Assembly: GCA_019637225.1 (NCBI GenBank)
Contig: JAHBWC010000075.1
Span: forward strand, 1 to 41,170
DNA from: Labilithrix sp.
GTDB taxonomy: Bacteria; Myxococcota_A; Polyangia; Polyangiales; Polyangiaceae
Length of the DNA: 41,170 nucleotides
Direction of reading: 5' to 3'
Shown here: positions 33,033 through 41,099 of the stretch, one piece after another
How positions within the stretch are numbered: the first letter of the stretch is position 1
Layout of the letters: the number at the start of each line of letters is the position of its first letter
Notes under the pieces: model-generated
Database searches by the model: none
Told to the model about the DNA's origin: nothing
Seen by the model: only the letters and a program-made list of their open reading frames with translations
Program-made: the position numbers and the translations under genes

Positions 33033-36000
33033 GTGAGCGCTTCCAGCGTTCCCACCACACGGGGCAGCACGACTGAGCCGACGGGGAGCCGCGCTCCCGC
33101 GTTCCGGATGCCGCCGCGCTACGAGCCGATGGCACTCCTCGGCAAGGGGGGCGGCGGAGAAGTCTGGGCCGTTCGCGACAGGGTGACGGGGCGCGAGCTC
33201 GCGCTGAAGGTGCTCGCCGAGGACGCCGGCGAGGCCGAGGTCCTGGCGCTCGTCCGCGAAGCCGTGACGTTGAGCGGCCTCGAGGGGCTCGGCGTCCCGC
33301 AGGTGCAGGCCTTCGGACGGCTGCCGGGCAGCCCGCGACGCTTTCTCGTCCGCGAGCTCGTGGAGGGTAGGAGCCTCGAGGAGGTGATCGGCGACGGCGC
33401 GGAGCGGGCCGACGCGCGGTCGCGCGACTGGCTCCTCCCGCTCACGAGCGCGGCCGACCAGCTCACGGTGCTCCACCGCGCGGGTCTGCTGCACGGCGAC
33501 ATCAAGCCGGCGAACGTCATCGTCGGGGCGGACGGGACCGGCACGCTCGTCGACCTCGGCCTCGCGACACCGTGGCGCGAGGGAGGCGCGCGCGCGCGCG
33601 GCCTCACACCCAGGTACGCCGCGCCGGAGCTCTTGCTCGGCGAGCCGCTCACCGTGCGCGCCGAGGTCTACGCGCTCGGCGCCACGCTGAAGGACGCGCT
33701 CGTCAAGCGACGCTCCGATCTCGAGGGTCCGACGCGCGACGCGCTCGCGCGCATCGCCGCGCGGGCCACCGAGGAGAACCCGGAGGCGCGCTATCCGAGC
33801 GTCGACGAGCTCGGCAGCGCGCTCAAGAGCGCCGCCCGGATCGAGACGCGCGCGCTCGCCGCGGCCTGGCCGGTGCTCGGCGCCGACGCGGCCGCGCAGG
33901 CGCTCGCCGCGGAGGTCGCTCGGCTCGGCCCCGGACAGGGCCTCGCCCTCGTCGGGCCGCGGCGCTCGGGGCGGAGCACGCTCGCGAACCGGCTCTCGTG
34001 GTCGCTCGGGGTGAGCGGCGCGCCCGTCGCGAGCATCGAGCCATCGCGCGACGCGACGGTGAGCGCGCGCGAGGTCGTCGAGCTCGAGCTCGGCGCGTGG
34101 GGAGCGCGCGAGCCCGCGGGCGAGGTCCACTCGGAGGCGAAGCCCGCCTCCTCGGGCGACCTCGTGATCGTCGTCGACGATCTCGGCGGCCTCGACGACG
34201 ACGCGCGGGCGCGGATCCGCCGCGCGGCCGAGGACGGGGCGCGGGTCGTCGCGGTGGCCGACGAGGACGCCGTCGCCCACCTCGCGCCCCGCGGCGTGCG
34301 CACGTTCGTCGTCCCGCCGCTCGACGAGAGCAGCGCGGTCGACCTCGTCAAGCGCGCGATCCCTTCCCTCCCCGATAGGCTCACCAAGCACCTGCTCGAT
34401 CGCACCGGCCGCCGCCCCGGCCCGCTGCGCTCGTTCGTGAAGCGCCTCGAGGGCCGGGCGGTCACGTCGACCGAAGAGATCGACGAGATCCTCGACGCCA
34501 CCTCGAGCCGGAGCTTGCCTCCGCCCTCGCGGTCGCGCGAAGAAGCGCTTCGCGAGCTCGCCCGCGCGCTCGACACCGGTCGCTTCGACACCGCTTCCGA
34601 CGTGCTCGAGGGCCTCGGCGGCCCCGCGAGCGATCAGGAGTCCGTCGACTTCGCCGTCGCCCGGTCGAGGATCCTCCTCGCGCGGAGCGACGCGGCGGGT
34701 TCGGCCGCCGCGCTCGACGCCGTCGCGAAGCTCGCCAAGGCGAGCGGGTCGGCGAGGGCGTGGCAGATCGCGCGCGCGCGCACGTTCATGCGCGCCGGCG
34801 ACTTCGCGGAGGCCGCGCGGCTCACCGCGAGCGCCGCCGAGGGCGACGAGAAGGACGCGATCACCGCCGACGCGCTCGCCGTGCACGGCCTCGCCCTCGC
34901 GTTCACCGGCGCCGAGCCGAACGCCATGCGCGCGCTCGAAGAGGCCGTCGCGATCGCCCGGAGCGTGCGCGACGCCCGCATCGAGGCCGTCGCGCAGGTC
35001 TCGCTGGCGATCGCGCATCAGCGCGGCGGCCGCGCGAAGGAGGCCCGCGTCACCTACGAGGCCGCGCTCGCCTCCGCCGAGCGAGCGAGCGACGCCTGGA
35101 CGCTGGCGACGACGCGGCTGAACCTCGCCGGGCTCGCGAAGGCCGACGGTGAGCTCGCGCAGGCGCTCGTGCACCTCGAAGGCGCGCTCGACATGGGGCG
35201 GCGCGCAGGCGGCTTCATCGTCGTGCAGCAGGCGCTGTTCAACCTCGCGAACCTCGACCTCTACCTCGGGCGCTACGCGCGGGCGGGCGCGTCGATCGAC
35301 AAGCTCGCGGAGCAGCGCGGCGAGCTCGCGCCGAACGCCCGCGCGCAGCTCCTCGGCTTGCAAGCCGAGCACGCGACGCGGATCGGCGAGATCGACCGCG
35401 GCGCGCGCCTCTACGAGCTCTCGGCCGAAGCCTACGAGGCGATCGCCCGCCCGCTCGACGCGGCGGAGGCTCGCCTCGAGGGCATCCTCACGCGCCTCGG
35501 CGCCGCCCCGAACGATCCCGGCCGCACCGCCGACGCCGCCGCGCTCGCGCGCGAGCTCGACGCGCTCGGGTCGAAGCTCGGCGAAGGCGGCTTCCGGGAG
35601 CACGAGGCGCTCGCCGGGATCGTGAAGGGCTCGCTCGCGCTCGCGCGGGGCGACGAGACCGTCGCCCGCGAGGCGCTCGACGCCGCGCACGAACGCGCGA
35701 TGAGCGCGGGGCAGCGCGAGTGGGCATGGCGCGCGCTCGACGCGCGGGCGCGCCTCGCCGCCGCCCAGGGCGCCTCCGCGCTGGCGCGGCGCGACACCGA
35801 CGCCTCGCTCGCGATGCTCGAGGAGACCGCGGCGAAGCTCCCGCGCGATCTCCGCGAGGTCTTCTGGAACGACCCGCGACGCCGTGCGCTCCGCGAGGCG
35901 CACACGGCGACCATGCCGGCCGTGTCGAGCGCTCCGTGGGCGAGCCGCTCGGGCGCGCGCGGCGCTCTCACGGATCAGGCCCGCCTCTCGACGATCACGG

Positions 36001-37673
36001 GCGCGCTCGCCGGGCGGACCGCCTCGATCACGAGCATGGGCACGCCGATGCCCGCCGAGGATCGCCTCCAGCGCATCTTCGAGATCACGCGTGACCTCGC
36101 GCGCGAGCACGACCTCGATCGGCTGCTGCAGCGCGTGACCGATCACGCCGTCGGGCTTCTCGGCGCCGAGCGCGGCCTCATCGTCGTCGTGGACGAGCGC
36201 GGCGACGTCGTCGCCCACACGTCGCGCGACAGCAAGGGAGAGGAGACGCACCAGCACTTCTCGCGCAGCGTCGCGGAGCGCGTCATCCACGAAGGCGAGC
36301 CCGTCATCGCGACGAGCGCGCGCGACGACGAGCGCCTCGCCGAGGCGGTCAGCGTGCACCAGCTGATGATCCAGTCGATCGCGTGCGTGCCGATTCGCGG
36401 CGCTCCGCCCGCCGGCAAGACGATCGGCGCCCTCTACCTCGAGACGCGGCTGCGCCCCGGCGTCCGCTTCAAGGACGAGCTCCCGACGCTCGCGGCCTTC
36501 GCCGACCAGGCCGCGATCGCGATCGAGGGCGCGCGGCTGATGGACGAGCTGCGGCGCCGATCGGAGGAGCTCGAAAAAGCGAACGCCGACCTGCAGGAGG
36601 CGAAGGAGCGGCTGGCCGAGCGCCTCGGCGCGCGCACCGAGCAGCTCGCCTCCGCGCGCCGCGATTTGAAGCAGGCGCGCCAGGAGCTGCGCGGGCACTT
36701 CGGCTACGCCGGCCTCGTCGGAACCAGCGCCGCGATGCGCAAGGTCTACGCCCTCGTCGATCGGATCAAGGACACCGACATCCCCGTGCTCGTCACCGGC
36801 GAGAGCGGGACCGGCAAGGAGGTCATCGCCAAGGCGGTGCACGCCGCCGGGCCGCGCAGCAAAGCGCCGTTCCTCGGCGTCAACTGCGGCGCGATCCCGG
36901 CGAACCTCCTCGAGAGCGAGCTCTTTGGGCATGTGCGCGGCGCGTTCACGGGCGCCGAGCGCGATCGCAAGGGCCTCTTCCGCGAGGCCGAGCACGGCAC
37001 CATCCTGCTCGACGAGATCGGCGAGATGCCGACGAAGATGCAAGCGGGGCTCCTGCGCGTGCTCCAGGAGAAGACGGTCCGCCCCGTCGGCGGCGCGAAG
37101 GAAGAGTCGTGCAGCGCGCGCGTGATCGCGGCGACGAACCGCGATCTCGAGCAGATGGTCGCCGAGGGCTCTTTCCGCGAGGATCTGTTCTACCGGCTTC
37201 ACGTGATCGAGCTGAAGGTGCCGCCGCTGCGCGAGCGCGCCGACGACATCCCCGCGCTCATCGATCACTTCCTCACGCTCTTTTCCGCCCGTCACAAGCG
37301 AGAGCGCAAGACCGTGGAGCGCACCGCCGTGCGCCGCCTCCAGTCCTACGACTGGCCGGGCAACGTCCGCCAGCTCGAGCACGTGCTCCTCAACGCGTGG
37401 CTCCTCTCCGAGGCCGACGAGATCACGAGCGAGGACCTCGATCTCCCCGCGGCGAGCGCGCGCGGCCTGGCACCCGAGGCCGCCCGCAGCTCGTCGCACG
37501 CCGCGAGCTCGGGGACGCGGGTGCGCACGCAGGAGGAGTTCAAGGACGTCGAGAAGGAGAAGATCCTGAGCGCCCTCGCGCGGTGCAACTGGAACCGCGT
37601 GCAGGCCGCGAAGATGGTCGGCATCCCGCGCCGCACGTTCTACCGCCGTCTCAAGGACTACGGGATCGTCTGA
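33033..37673 (+). CDS. Fused Ser/Thr kinase, ATPase, TPR, GAF and sigma-54 activator
   Basis: A 1546-residue cytoplasmic regulator. Residues about 30-260 are a protein kinase: LGKGGGGEVW loop, ALKV lysine, HGDIKPANV (154 on, HGD for HRD) and VDLGLA (DFG altered to DLG). A P-loop GPRRSGRST near 309 opens an AAA/STAND-like ATPase, followed by TPR-like helices (about 500-965), a GAF domain (about 1010-1170) and a coiled coil. The sigma-54 AAA+ domain has GESGTGKE (from 1256) and GAFTGA (1303-1308), both intact, so it can activate sigma-54 polymerase; the end is a Fis-type HTH. The order recalls other myxobacterial kinase-activators. Start GTG 33033 from the -10 box; ATGs at 33021/33024 overlap it. 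Confidence 0.95.
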   Translation: MSASSVPTTRGSTTEPTGSRAPAFRMPPRYEPMALLGKGGGGEVWAVRDRVTGRELALKVLAEDAGEAEVLALVREAVTLSGLEGLGVPQVQAFGRLPGSPRRFLVRELVEGRSLEEVIGDGAERADARSRDWLLPLTSAADQLTVLHRAGLLHGDIKPANVIVGADGTGTLVDLGLATPWREGGARARGLTPRYAAPELLLGEPLTVRAEVYALGATLKDALVKRRSDLEGPTRDALARIAARATEENPEARYPSVDELGSALKSAARIETRALAAAWPVLGADAAAQALAAEVARLGPGQGLALVGPRRSGRSTLANRLSWSLGVSGAPVASIEPSRDATVSAREVVELELGAWGAREPAGEVHSEAKPASSGDLVIVVDDLGGLDDDARARIRRAAEDGARVVAVADEDAVAHLAPRGVRTFVVPPLDESSAVDLVKRAIPSLPDRLTKHLLDRTGRRPGPLRSFVKRLEGRAVTSTEEIDEILDATSSRSLPPPSRSREEALRELARALDTGRFDTASDVLEGLGGPASDQESVDFAVARSRILLARSDAAGSAAALDAVAKLAKASGSARAWQIARARTFMRAGDFAEAARLTASAAEGDEKDAITADALAVHGLALAFTGAEPNAMRALEEAVAIARSVRDARIEAVAQVSLAIAHQRGGRAKEARVTYEAALASAERASDAWTLATTRLNLAGLAKADGELAQALVHLEGALDMGRRAGGFIVVQQALFNLANLDLYLGRYARAGASIDKLAEQRGELAPNARAQLLGLQAEHATRIGEIDRGARLYELSAEAYEAIARPLDAAEARLEGILTRLGAAPNDPGRTADAAALARELDALGSKLGEGGFREHEALAGIVKGSLALARGDETVAREALDAAHERAMSAGQREWAWRALDARARLAAAQGASALARRDTDASLAMLEETAAKLPRDLREVFWNDPRRRALREAHTATMPAVSSAPWASRSGARGALTDQARLSTITGALAGRTASITSMGTPMPAEDRLQRIFEITRDLAREHDLDRLLQRVTDHAVGLLGAERGLIVVVDERGDVVAHTSRDSKGEETHQHFSRSVAERVIHEGEPVIATSARDDERLAEAVSVHQLMIQSIACVPIRGAPPAGKTIGALYLETRLRPGVRFKDELPTLAAFADQAAIAIEGARLMDELRRRSEELEKANADLQEAKERLAERLGARTEQLASARRDLKQARQELRGHFGYAGLVGTSAAMRKVYALVDRIKDTDIPVLVTGESGTGKEVIAKAVHAAGPRSKAPFLGVNCGAIPANLLESELFGHVRGAFTGAERDRKGLFREAEHGTILLDEIGEMPTKMQAGLLRVLQEKTVRPVGGAKEESCSARVIAATNRDLEQMVAEGSFREDLFYRLHVIELKVPPLRERADDIPALIDHFLTLFSARHKRERKTVERTAVRRLQSYDWPGNVRQLEHVLLNAWLLSEADEITSEDLDLPAASARGLAPEAARSSSHAASSGTRVRTQEEFKDVEKEKILSALARCNWNRVQAAKMVGIPRRTFYRRLKDYGIV

Positions 37674-37691
37674 CGGCGGCGACGCGCCGTC
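37672..37691. terminator. Convergent hairpin terminator
   Basis: GACGGCG, loop GCGACG, CGCCGTC, starting within the stop codon of the regulator gene and before the convergent stop at 37697. It may serve both directions; no T-run. Confidence 0.5.
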
Positions 37692-37696
37692 GCGCG

Positions 37697-38248
37697 TCAG
37701 TCCGCGACCGGAGGGCTCGTCGGCTTCGTGTGGACCTCGGGCTCGTCGAGCACGAGGTCCGAGGGAGGCGGCGCGGTGATCCGCTCGCCGTCGCCCTTCG
37801 CCTTCTCCTCGAGCTCGAAGTCCGGCAGGTCCTTGTTGCCGACGCGGCTCCCGACGGAGAGCGTGAGACGGTTCAGCCCTTGATGGGCGCGGAGCGGCTC
37901 GATGATCGCGGGAGCGAGCACCACGGCGCGCTGGAACTCGTCGATCGGGACCTGGAGGTACTGCGCTCCGAAGAGGCGCTCGCGGATCCCGGCGCCGAGG
38001 ACGGCGTAGAACGCGATGGTCGTCCCCTTGTCGTCGCCGTTCAGCTCGACCTGGAGGTCGCCCTCCATCCACTCGGCCGCCGCGACCCGGGCGATCACCT
38101 TGAGCAACCGCGTGAAGCCCTGCTCGGGCTGCGCGATCTCGCCGAGACGCGTGACGAGCCGCTTCAGCTCCTGCGACGAGCTCGCGGCCTTTTGGAGGAC
38201 ATCGGAGGTCAGCTCGCCGCTGGTCGCGAGGGTGGCCAGGTCGATCAC
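37697..38248 (-). CDS. Protein of unknown function
   Basis: A 183-residue soluble protein. It opens with a helical region (LATLATSGELTSDVLQKAASSSQELKRLVTRLGEI), then a mixed domain with WMEGDLQVELNGDDKGTTIAFYAVLGAGIRERLFGAQYLQVPIDEFQRAVVLAPAII and a charged Pro-rich tail that is probably disordered. I recognise no family. The GTG at 38248 is chosen because CATACT ends seven bases upstream on the same strand; the frame remains open far beyond, across the divergent peroxiredoxin gene, where it is antisense. It converges with the kinase-sigma-54 gene and may be independent of it. Confidence 0.8.
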   Translation of the reverse strand: MIDLATLATSGELTSDVLQKAASSSQELKRLVTRLGEIAQPEQGFTRLLKVIARVAAAEWMEGDLQVELNGDDKGTTIAFYAVLGAGIRERLFGAQYLQVPIDEFQRAVVLAPAIIEPLRAHQGLNRLTLSVGSRVGNKDLPDFELEEKAKGDGERITAPPPSDLVLDEPEVHTKPTSPPVAD

Positions 38249-38255
38249 GGGCCGA

Positions 38256-38261
38256 AGTATG
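38256..38261 (-). promoter_or_regulatory. -10 box, leaderless promoter
   Basis: CATACT on the reverse strand, seven bases (TCGGCCC) before the GTG at 38248. Confidence 0.5.
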
Positions 38262-38367
38262 CCCCGAATTAGACGATTCGGGACGACGAGCGGACGACGG
38301 CCGAGGTTTTCCCGACGCGCCGGCGTGGCCGCTCGCCGGCCAGGGAGCGCCGGCGTCGCAATCTGTC

Positions 38368-38384
38368 GAATTTTCAGGATTTTC
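38368..38384. repeat. AT-rich direct repeat in divergent intergenic region
   Basis: GAATTTTC and GGATTTTC separated by one base, an AT-rich island in very GC-rich DNA between the divergent starts at 38248 and 38489. The rest of this 240-base gap shows nothing clear. Confidence 0.4.
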
Positions 38385-38488
38385 CCATCTCGGAGCCCAG
38401 GTCGCGGCCTGGACGCCTGCGCGCTCCCCGCGCGCGCGAGGCCCCACCGCGCTGGACGCGCGCGGGCAGGCCCTCTAGCTGCCTCTCC

Positions 38489-39088
38489 ATGCGAACCCCT
38501 CTCCTCGCCTGCGGGCTCGTCGTCCTGCTCGGATGCAACCGCGAAACGGCTCCTCCTCCCCCCGCGACGACGGCCACGGGCTCGAGCGCCCAGCCGGCCG
38601 AGAGCGCGAAGCCCGCCACGACGGCGAAGCCCGCGACCGAGGCTGCCGAGGTGCTCGTCGTCGGCAGCGCAGCGCCCGATTTCTCCGTGAAGGCTCACGA
38701 CGGCACCGCGATCCAGCCGAGCGCGCTCAAGGGACGGCCGATCGTCCTCTACTTCTACCCGCGCGACGAGACCCCCGGCTGCACGAAGGAAGCCTGCGCC
38801 TTCCGTGATGCCTGGAAGGACTTCGAGCCGACGAAGGTCGTGCTCGTCGGCATCTCGACGGACACGAACGAGTCGCACAAGAAGTTCGCCGAGAACCGCA
38901 AGCTGCCGTTCCACCTGGTGAGCGACGCGGACGGCTCGATCGCGGGCGCGTACGGCGTCCCCAACAACGCGGGCTTCCTCGCGCGCCACACGATCGTGAT
39001 CGGCGCCGACGGCAACGTGAAGAAGATCTACCGCTCCGTCGACGTCTCGAAGCACGCGGCCGAGGTGCTCGCCGACGTGAAGTCGTGA
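38489..39088 (+). CDS. Lipoprotein peroxiredoxin (BCP/PrxQ type)
   Basis: A 199-residue thiol peroxidase exported to the envelope. MRTPLLACGLVVLLGC is a signal peptide with lipobox LLGC (Cys16), followed by an Ala/Thr/Pro-rich linker. The catalytic domain (from about residue 57) has LKGRPIVLYFYPRDETPGCTKEACAFRD: Cys98 is the peroxidatic Cys and Cys103 the resolving Cys of the 1-Cys-apart-by-five BCP/PrxQ arrangement. FHLVSDADGSIAGAYGVPNN follows as expected. It reduces hydrogen peroxide or organic peroxides, probably facing the periplasm. Most BCP proteins are cytoplasmic, so the lipid anchor is unusual. The next gene overlaps its stop by four bases. Confidence 0.92.
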   Translation: MRTPLLACGLVVLLGCNRETAPPPPATTATGSSAQPAESAKPATTAKPATEAAEVLVVGSAAPDFSVKAHDGTAIQPSALKGRPIVLYFYPRDETPGCTKEACAFRDAWKDFEPTKVVLVGISTDTNESHKKFAENRKLPFHLVSDADGSIAGAYGVPNNAGFLARHTIVIGADGNVKKIYRSVDVSKHAAEVLADVKS

Positions 39089-39417
39089 CGCCTCCGCGAT
39101 CGAGCCTCGCCGTGCTCGTCGACGGCGTCGCGCTCCCCGAGGACGACGCGCGCGCGCTGTGGGAGCGGTTCAGCGCCTGGATGGAGGAGCACCGCGGCGA
39201 CCTCGCGGGGTTCGCGGCGGCCGAGGGCTTCGCGAGCATCCATCCGGGCGTCGACGGAGGCCGCCCCGTCCTGCTCGCGAGCAAGACCGCTCCCCAGCGC
39301 GCCTACGCGACCGCGACCGCCGTGGAGACGCGACCGCCAGGCAGCACCGGTGGATCGGCTGGTCGCCACGAGGGCCGTGCCCGTGACCGGTCAAGGCGCG
39401 GAATTTCGAAGAAATGA
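39085..39417 (+). CDS. Small protein coupled to the peroxiredoxin gene
   Basis: A 110-residue protein of unknown function. The GTG at 39085 overlaps the peroxiredoxin TGA (GTGA), so it is translationally coupled. The first ~65 residues look ordered: LAVLVDGVALPEDDARALWERFSAWMEEHRGDLAGFAAAEGFASIHPGV, a short alpha/beta unit with a helix of regularly spaced aromatics. The last 40 residues are Arg/Gly-rich and probably disordered. There is no signal peptide, so it should stay in the cytoplasm although its partner is exported. Confidence 0.65.
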   Translation: MTPPRSSLAVLVDGVALPEDDARALWERFSAWMEEHRGDLAGFAAAEGFASIHPGVDGGRPVLLASKTAPQRAYATATAVETRPPGSTGGSAGRHEGRARDRSRRGISKK

Positions 39418-39442
39418 GCCGATTCTAGGTACGACATAGTCC

Positions 39443-39448
39443 TACAAT
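39443..39448 (+). promoter_or_regulatory. Strong -10 box upstream of the 39486 gene
   Basis: TACAAT, near consensus, in an AT-rich patch; 37 bases before the GTG at 39486. No clear -35 is seen. It may start the transcript that continues into the ATP synthase genes. Confidence 0.5.
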
Positions 39449-39485
39449 GTATGGGCCCAGCGCTTGCTAAGACCTCCTCAGGAAC

Positions 39486-40400
39486 GTGAGCGACTCCTTC
39501 GAAATCACCTACGCGGCCCATACGTCGTCCTGCACCTTCCTGCTCGACGCGGAGGGCGTCTGTCGCCGGATCGTCATCGCCCCCAACGCCAAGCGCTCGA
39601 TCGCGGGCTCGAAGGGCCGTGACGCGGCCCGCTCCGCGGCTCGCTGCGTCGGCGCTCAGTACGTCGCGTCGCTCGACCCGACGGTCTCCGGGATGCTCGC
39701 CGAGATGCCCCGCGTCGGCGCGTCGATGCTCTTCGCCCGCGTCGACGAGCGCGGTCGCGTCTCGCTCGTCCGCACCGGGCTCGTGACGCGCTTCGAGAGC
39801 CACCGCGTCGAGGATCCGTTCGTCGAGACCGACAAGGCGCCGAGCATGAGCGTCGAGACGTCGGCTCCGGTGATCACGCCGTCCGTGCCGACGCCGCGCG
39901 CCTCGCGCACGGCGCCGATCACGCGCGATCCGTACGACGCCGAGGACGCGATCGACCGCACGCAGCCGATCCAGGCGCTCCGCCCGAGCGCGCTTCGCGA
40001 CCTTCGCACGCGATCGGCCACGGCGCGGTCCGGCGAGATCGACCACGACGAGACGCGGGACGCCGCGAGGCCCGGAGCCGACGAGGCCGACCTGACGCTC
40101 GACCGAACCGCGGAGTATCGGTCCGACGGCGCCGCGCGGCGCGCGACCTGGCCGTCGCCGGGCAACGAGCCTCCGCCGCTGCCGACGCTCCGGCGACCGC
40201 CCGTGACCCTCCCCCCGAGCGACGAGAGTGATCCCTACGCCGCGCATGCCCGCGGAGGGCTCCCCCGCCGGAGCGAGCCCCAGGTGGTGCGGCCCCGCGC
40301 CGACCGCGGCCATCGCGTCGCGGAGCTGGGCAGGACGCCGCGCCCGACGCTCCAACCGCTCGTAGACAAGGTCGCCGGCCGCGGCCGGGGCGATCGCTGA
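39486..40400 (+). CDS. Protein of unknown function with disordered C-terminus
   Basis: A 304-residue soluble protein. Residues 1-105 form a compact domain (FEITYAAHTSSCTFLLDAEGVCRRIVIAPN, GAQYVASLDPTVSGMLAEMPRVGASMLFARVDERGRVSLVRTGLVTRFE) with two Cys. Residues about 115-304 are Pro/Arg/Asp-rich, low in hydrophobics and likely disordered. I do not recognise a family. The start is a GTG with CAGGAAC just upstream. It lies 189 bases before atpX on the same strand; whether it shares the transcript is uncertain. Confidence 0.85.
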   Translation: MSDSFEITYAAHTSSCTFLLDAEGVCRRIVIAPNAKRSIAGSKGRDAARSAARCVGAQYVASLDPTVSGMLAEMPRVGASMLFARVDERGRVSLVRTGLVTRFESHRVEDPFVETDKAPSMSVETSAPVITPSVPTPRASRTAPITRDPYDAEDAIDRTQPIQALRPSALRDLRTRSATARSGEIDHDETRDAARPGADEADLTLDRTAEYRSDGAARRATWPSPGNEPPPLPTLRRPPVTLPPSDESDPYAAHARGGLPRRSEPQVVRPRADRGHRVAELGRTPRPTLQPLVDKVAGRGRGDR

Positions 40401-40531
40401 TCTCGGACTGAGCCGTCGAGAACCGCGCAGATATTGCGGGCCTCACGCTCCGTTGGGTTTCACCACGGGACTCCATGGACATGGCGCGCCGGCAATGGTA
40501 CCTCGCGCGCGTCTCCACCTCCGGTTCACGT

Positions 40532-40555
40532 GGGTCCGTCGGTAGTTACGGACCC
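40532..40555 (+). promoter_or_regulatory. Leader hairpin upstream of the ATP synthase genes
   Basis: GGGTCCGT, 8-base loop, ACGGACCC, 35 bases before the ATG at 40590. It may act as an mRNA-stabilising or attenuating element for the operon. Confidence 0.4.
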
Positions 40556-40589
40556 GCTCCCCGGGTTGCCGAACGAGCTACGAGGCCCC

Positions 40590-41099
40590 ATGTCGATGCT
40601 CAGCGTGAGCACCACTCTCAACGCCGGTCTGCTCAGCTCAGGGCTGTCTGAAGGCGGCGGCGGCGTGAACGTCGATCTCGACGCGTCGCTGCTCGTCCAG
40701 ATCGTCCTGTTCGTCGTCCTGCTCGTCTTCTTGAAGCCGCTGCTCTTCGAGCCGATGCTGAAGCTCTTCGAGGAGCGCGAGAAGCGCATCGAAGGCACGC
40801 GTCGCGAGGCTTCCAAGGAAGACGAGCGCTCCGCCAAGGCCCTCGCCAAGTACGAGGCCGTCCTCGCCAAGGCGCGCGAGGCCGGCGCCGCCGAGCGCGA
40901 CGCGCTCCGCGCGGAGGGCGCGAAGACGGAAGCCGAGATCATGGCCCGCGTCCGCTCGCTCGCGGCCACCACCATCGAGCAGGGACGAGCCGCCCTCGCG
41001 AGCGAGGCGAAGCGCACACGCGCGGAGCTCACGAGCGAAGCGTCGGTCCTCGGCCGGGCGATCGCCTCGCAGGTGCTCGGTCGCGAGGTGTCGCGATGA
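40590..41099 (+). CDS. atpX: ATP synthase F0 subunit b' (first b-type subunit)
   Basis: A 169-residue membrane protein, the peripheral stalk of F-type ATP synthase. One N-terminal transmembrane helix, DASLLVQIVLFVVLLVFLKPLLFEPMLKLF (about residues 27-56), is followed by the conserved EEREKRIEGTRREA and a long charged, Ala-rich helix that binds F1. The ATG at 40590 has GAGG upstream; an ATG two codons later is also possible. The next gene overlaps the stop by four bases (ATGA) and looks like a second b-type gene, so this one is assigned as b' (atpX), by position. Such tandem b/b' genes occur in several Deltaproteobacteria. Confidence 0.92.
   Translation: MSMLSVSTTLNAGLLSSGLSEGGGGVNVDLDASLLVQIVLFVVLLVFLKPLLFEPMLKLFEEREKRIEGTRREASKEDERSAKALAKYEAVLAKAREAGAAERDALRAEGAKTEAEIMARVRSLAATTIEQGRAALASEAKRTRAELTSEASVLGRAIASQVLGREVSR

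Noticed and set aside
32742..38447. 1901-codon reverse-strand open frame opposite the kinase-sigma-54 gene
   Set aside because: Composed of Arg/Ala/Glu/Leu runs with no motif, and overlaps a gene with clear domains. Third-position GC bias produces such frames.
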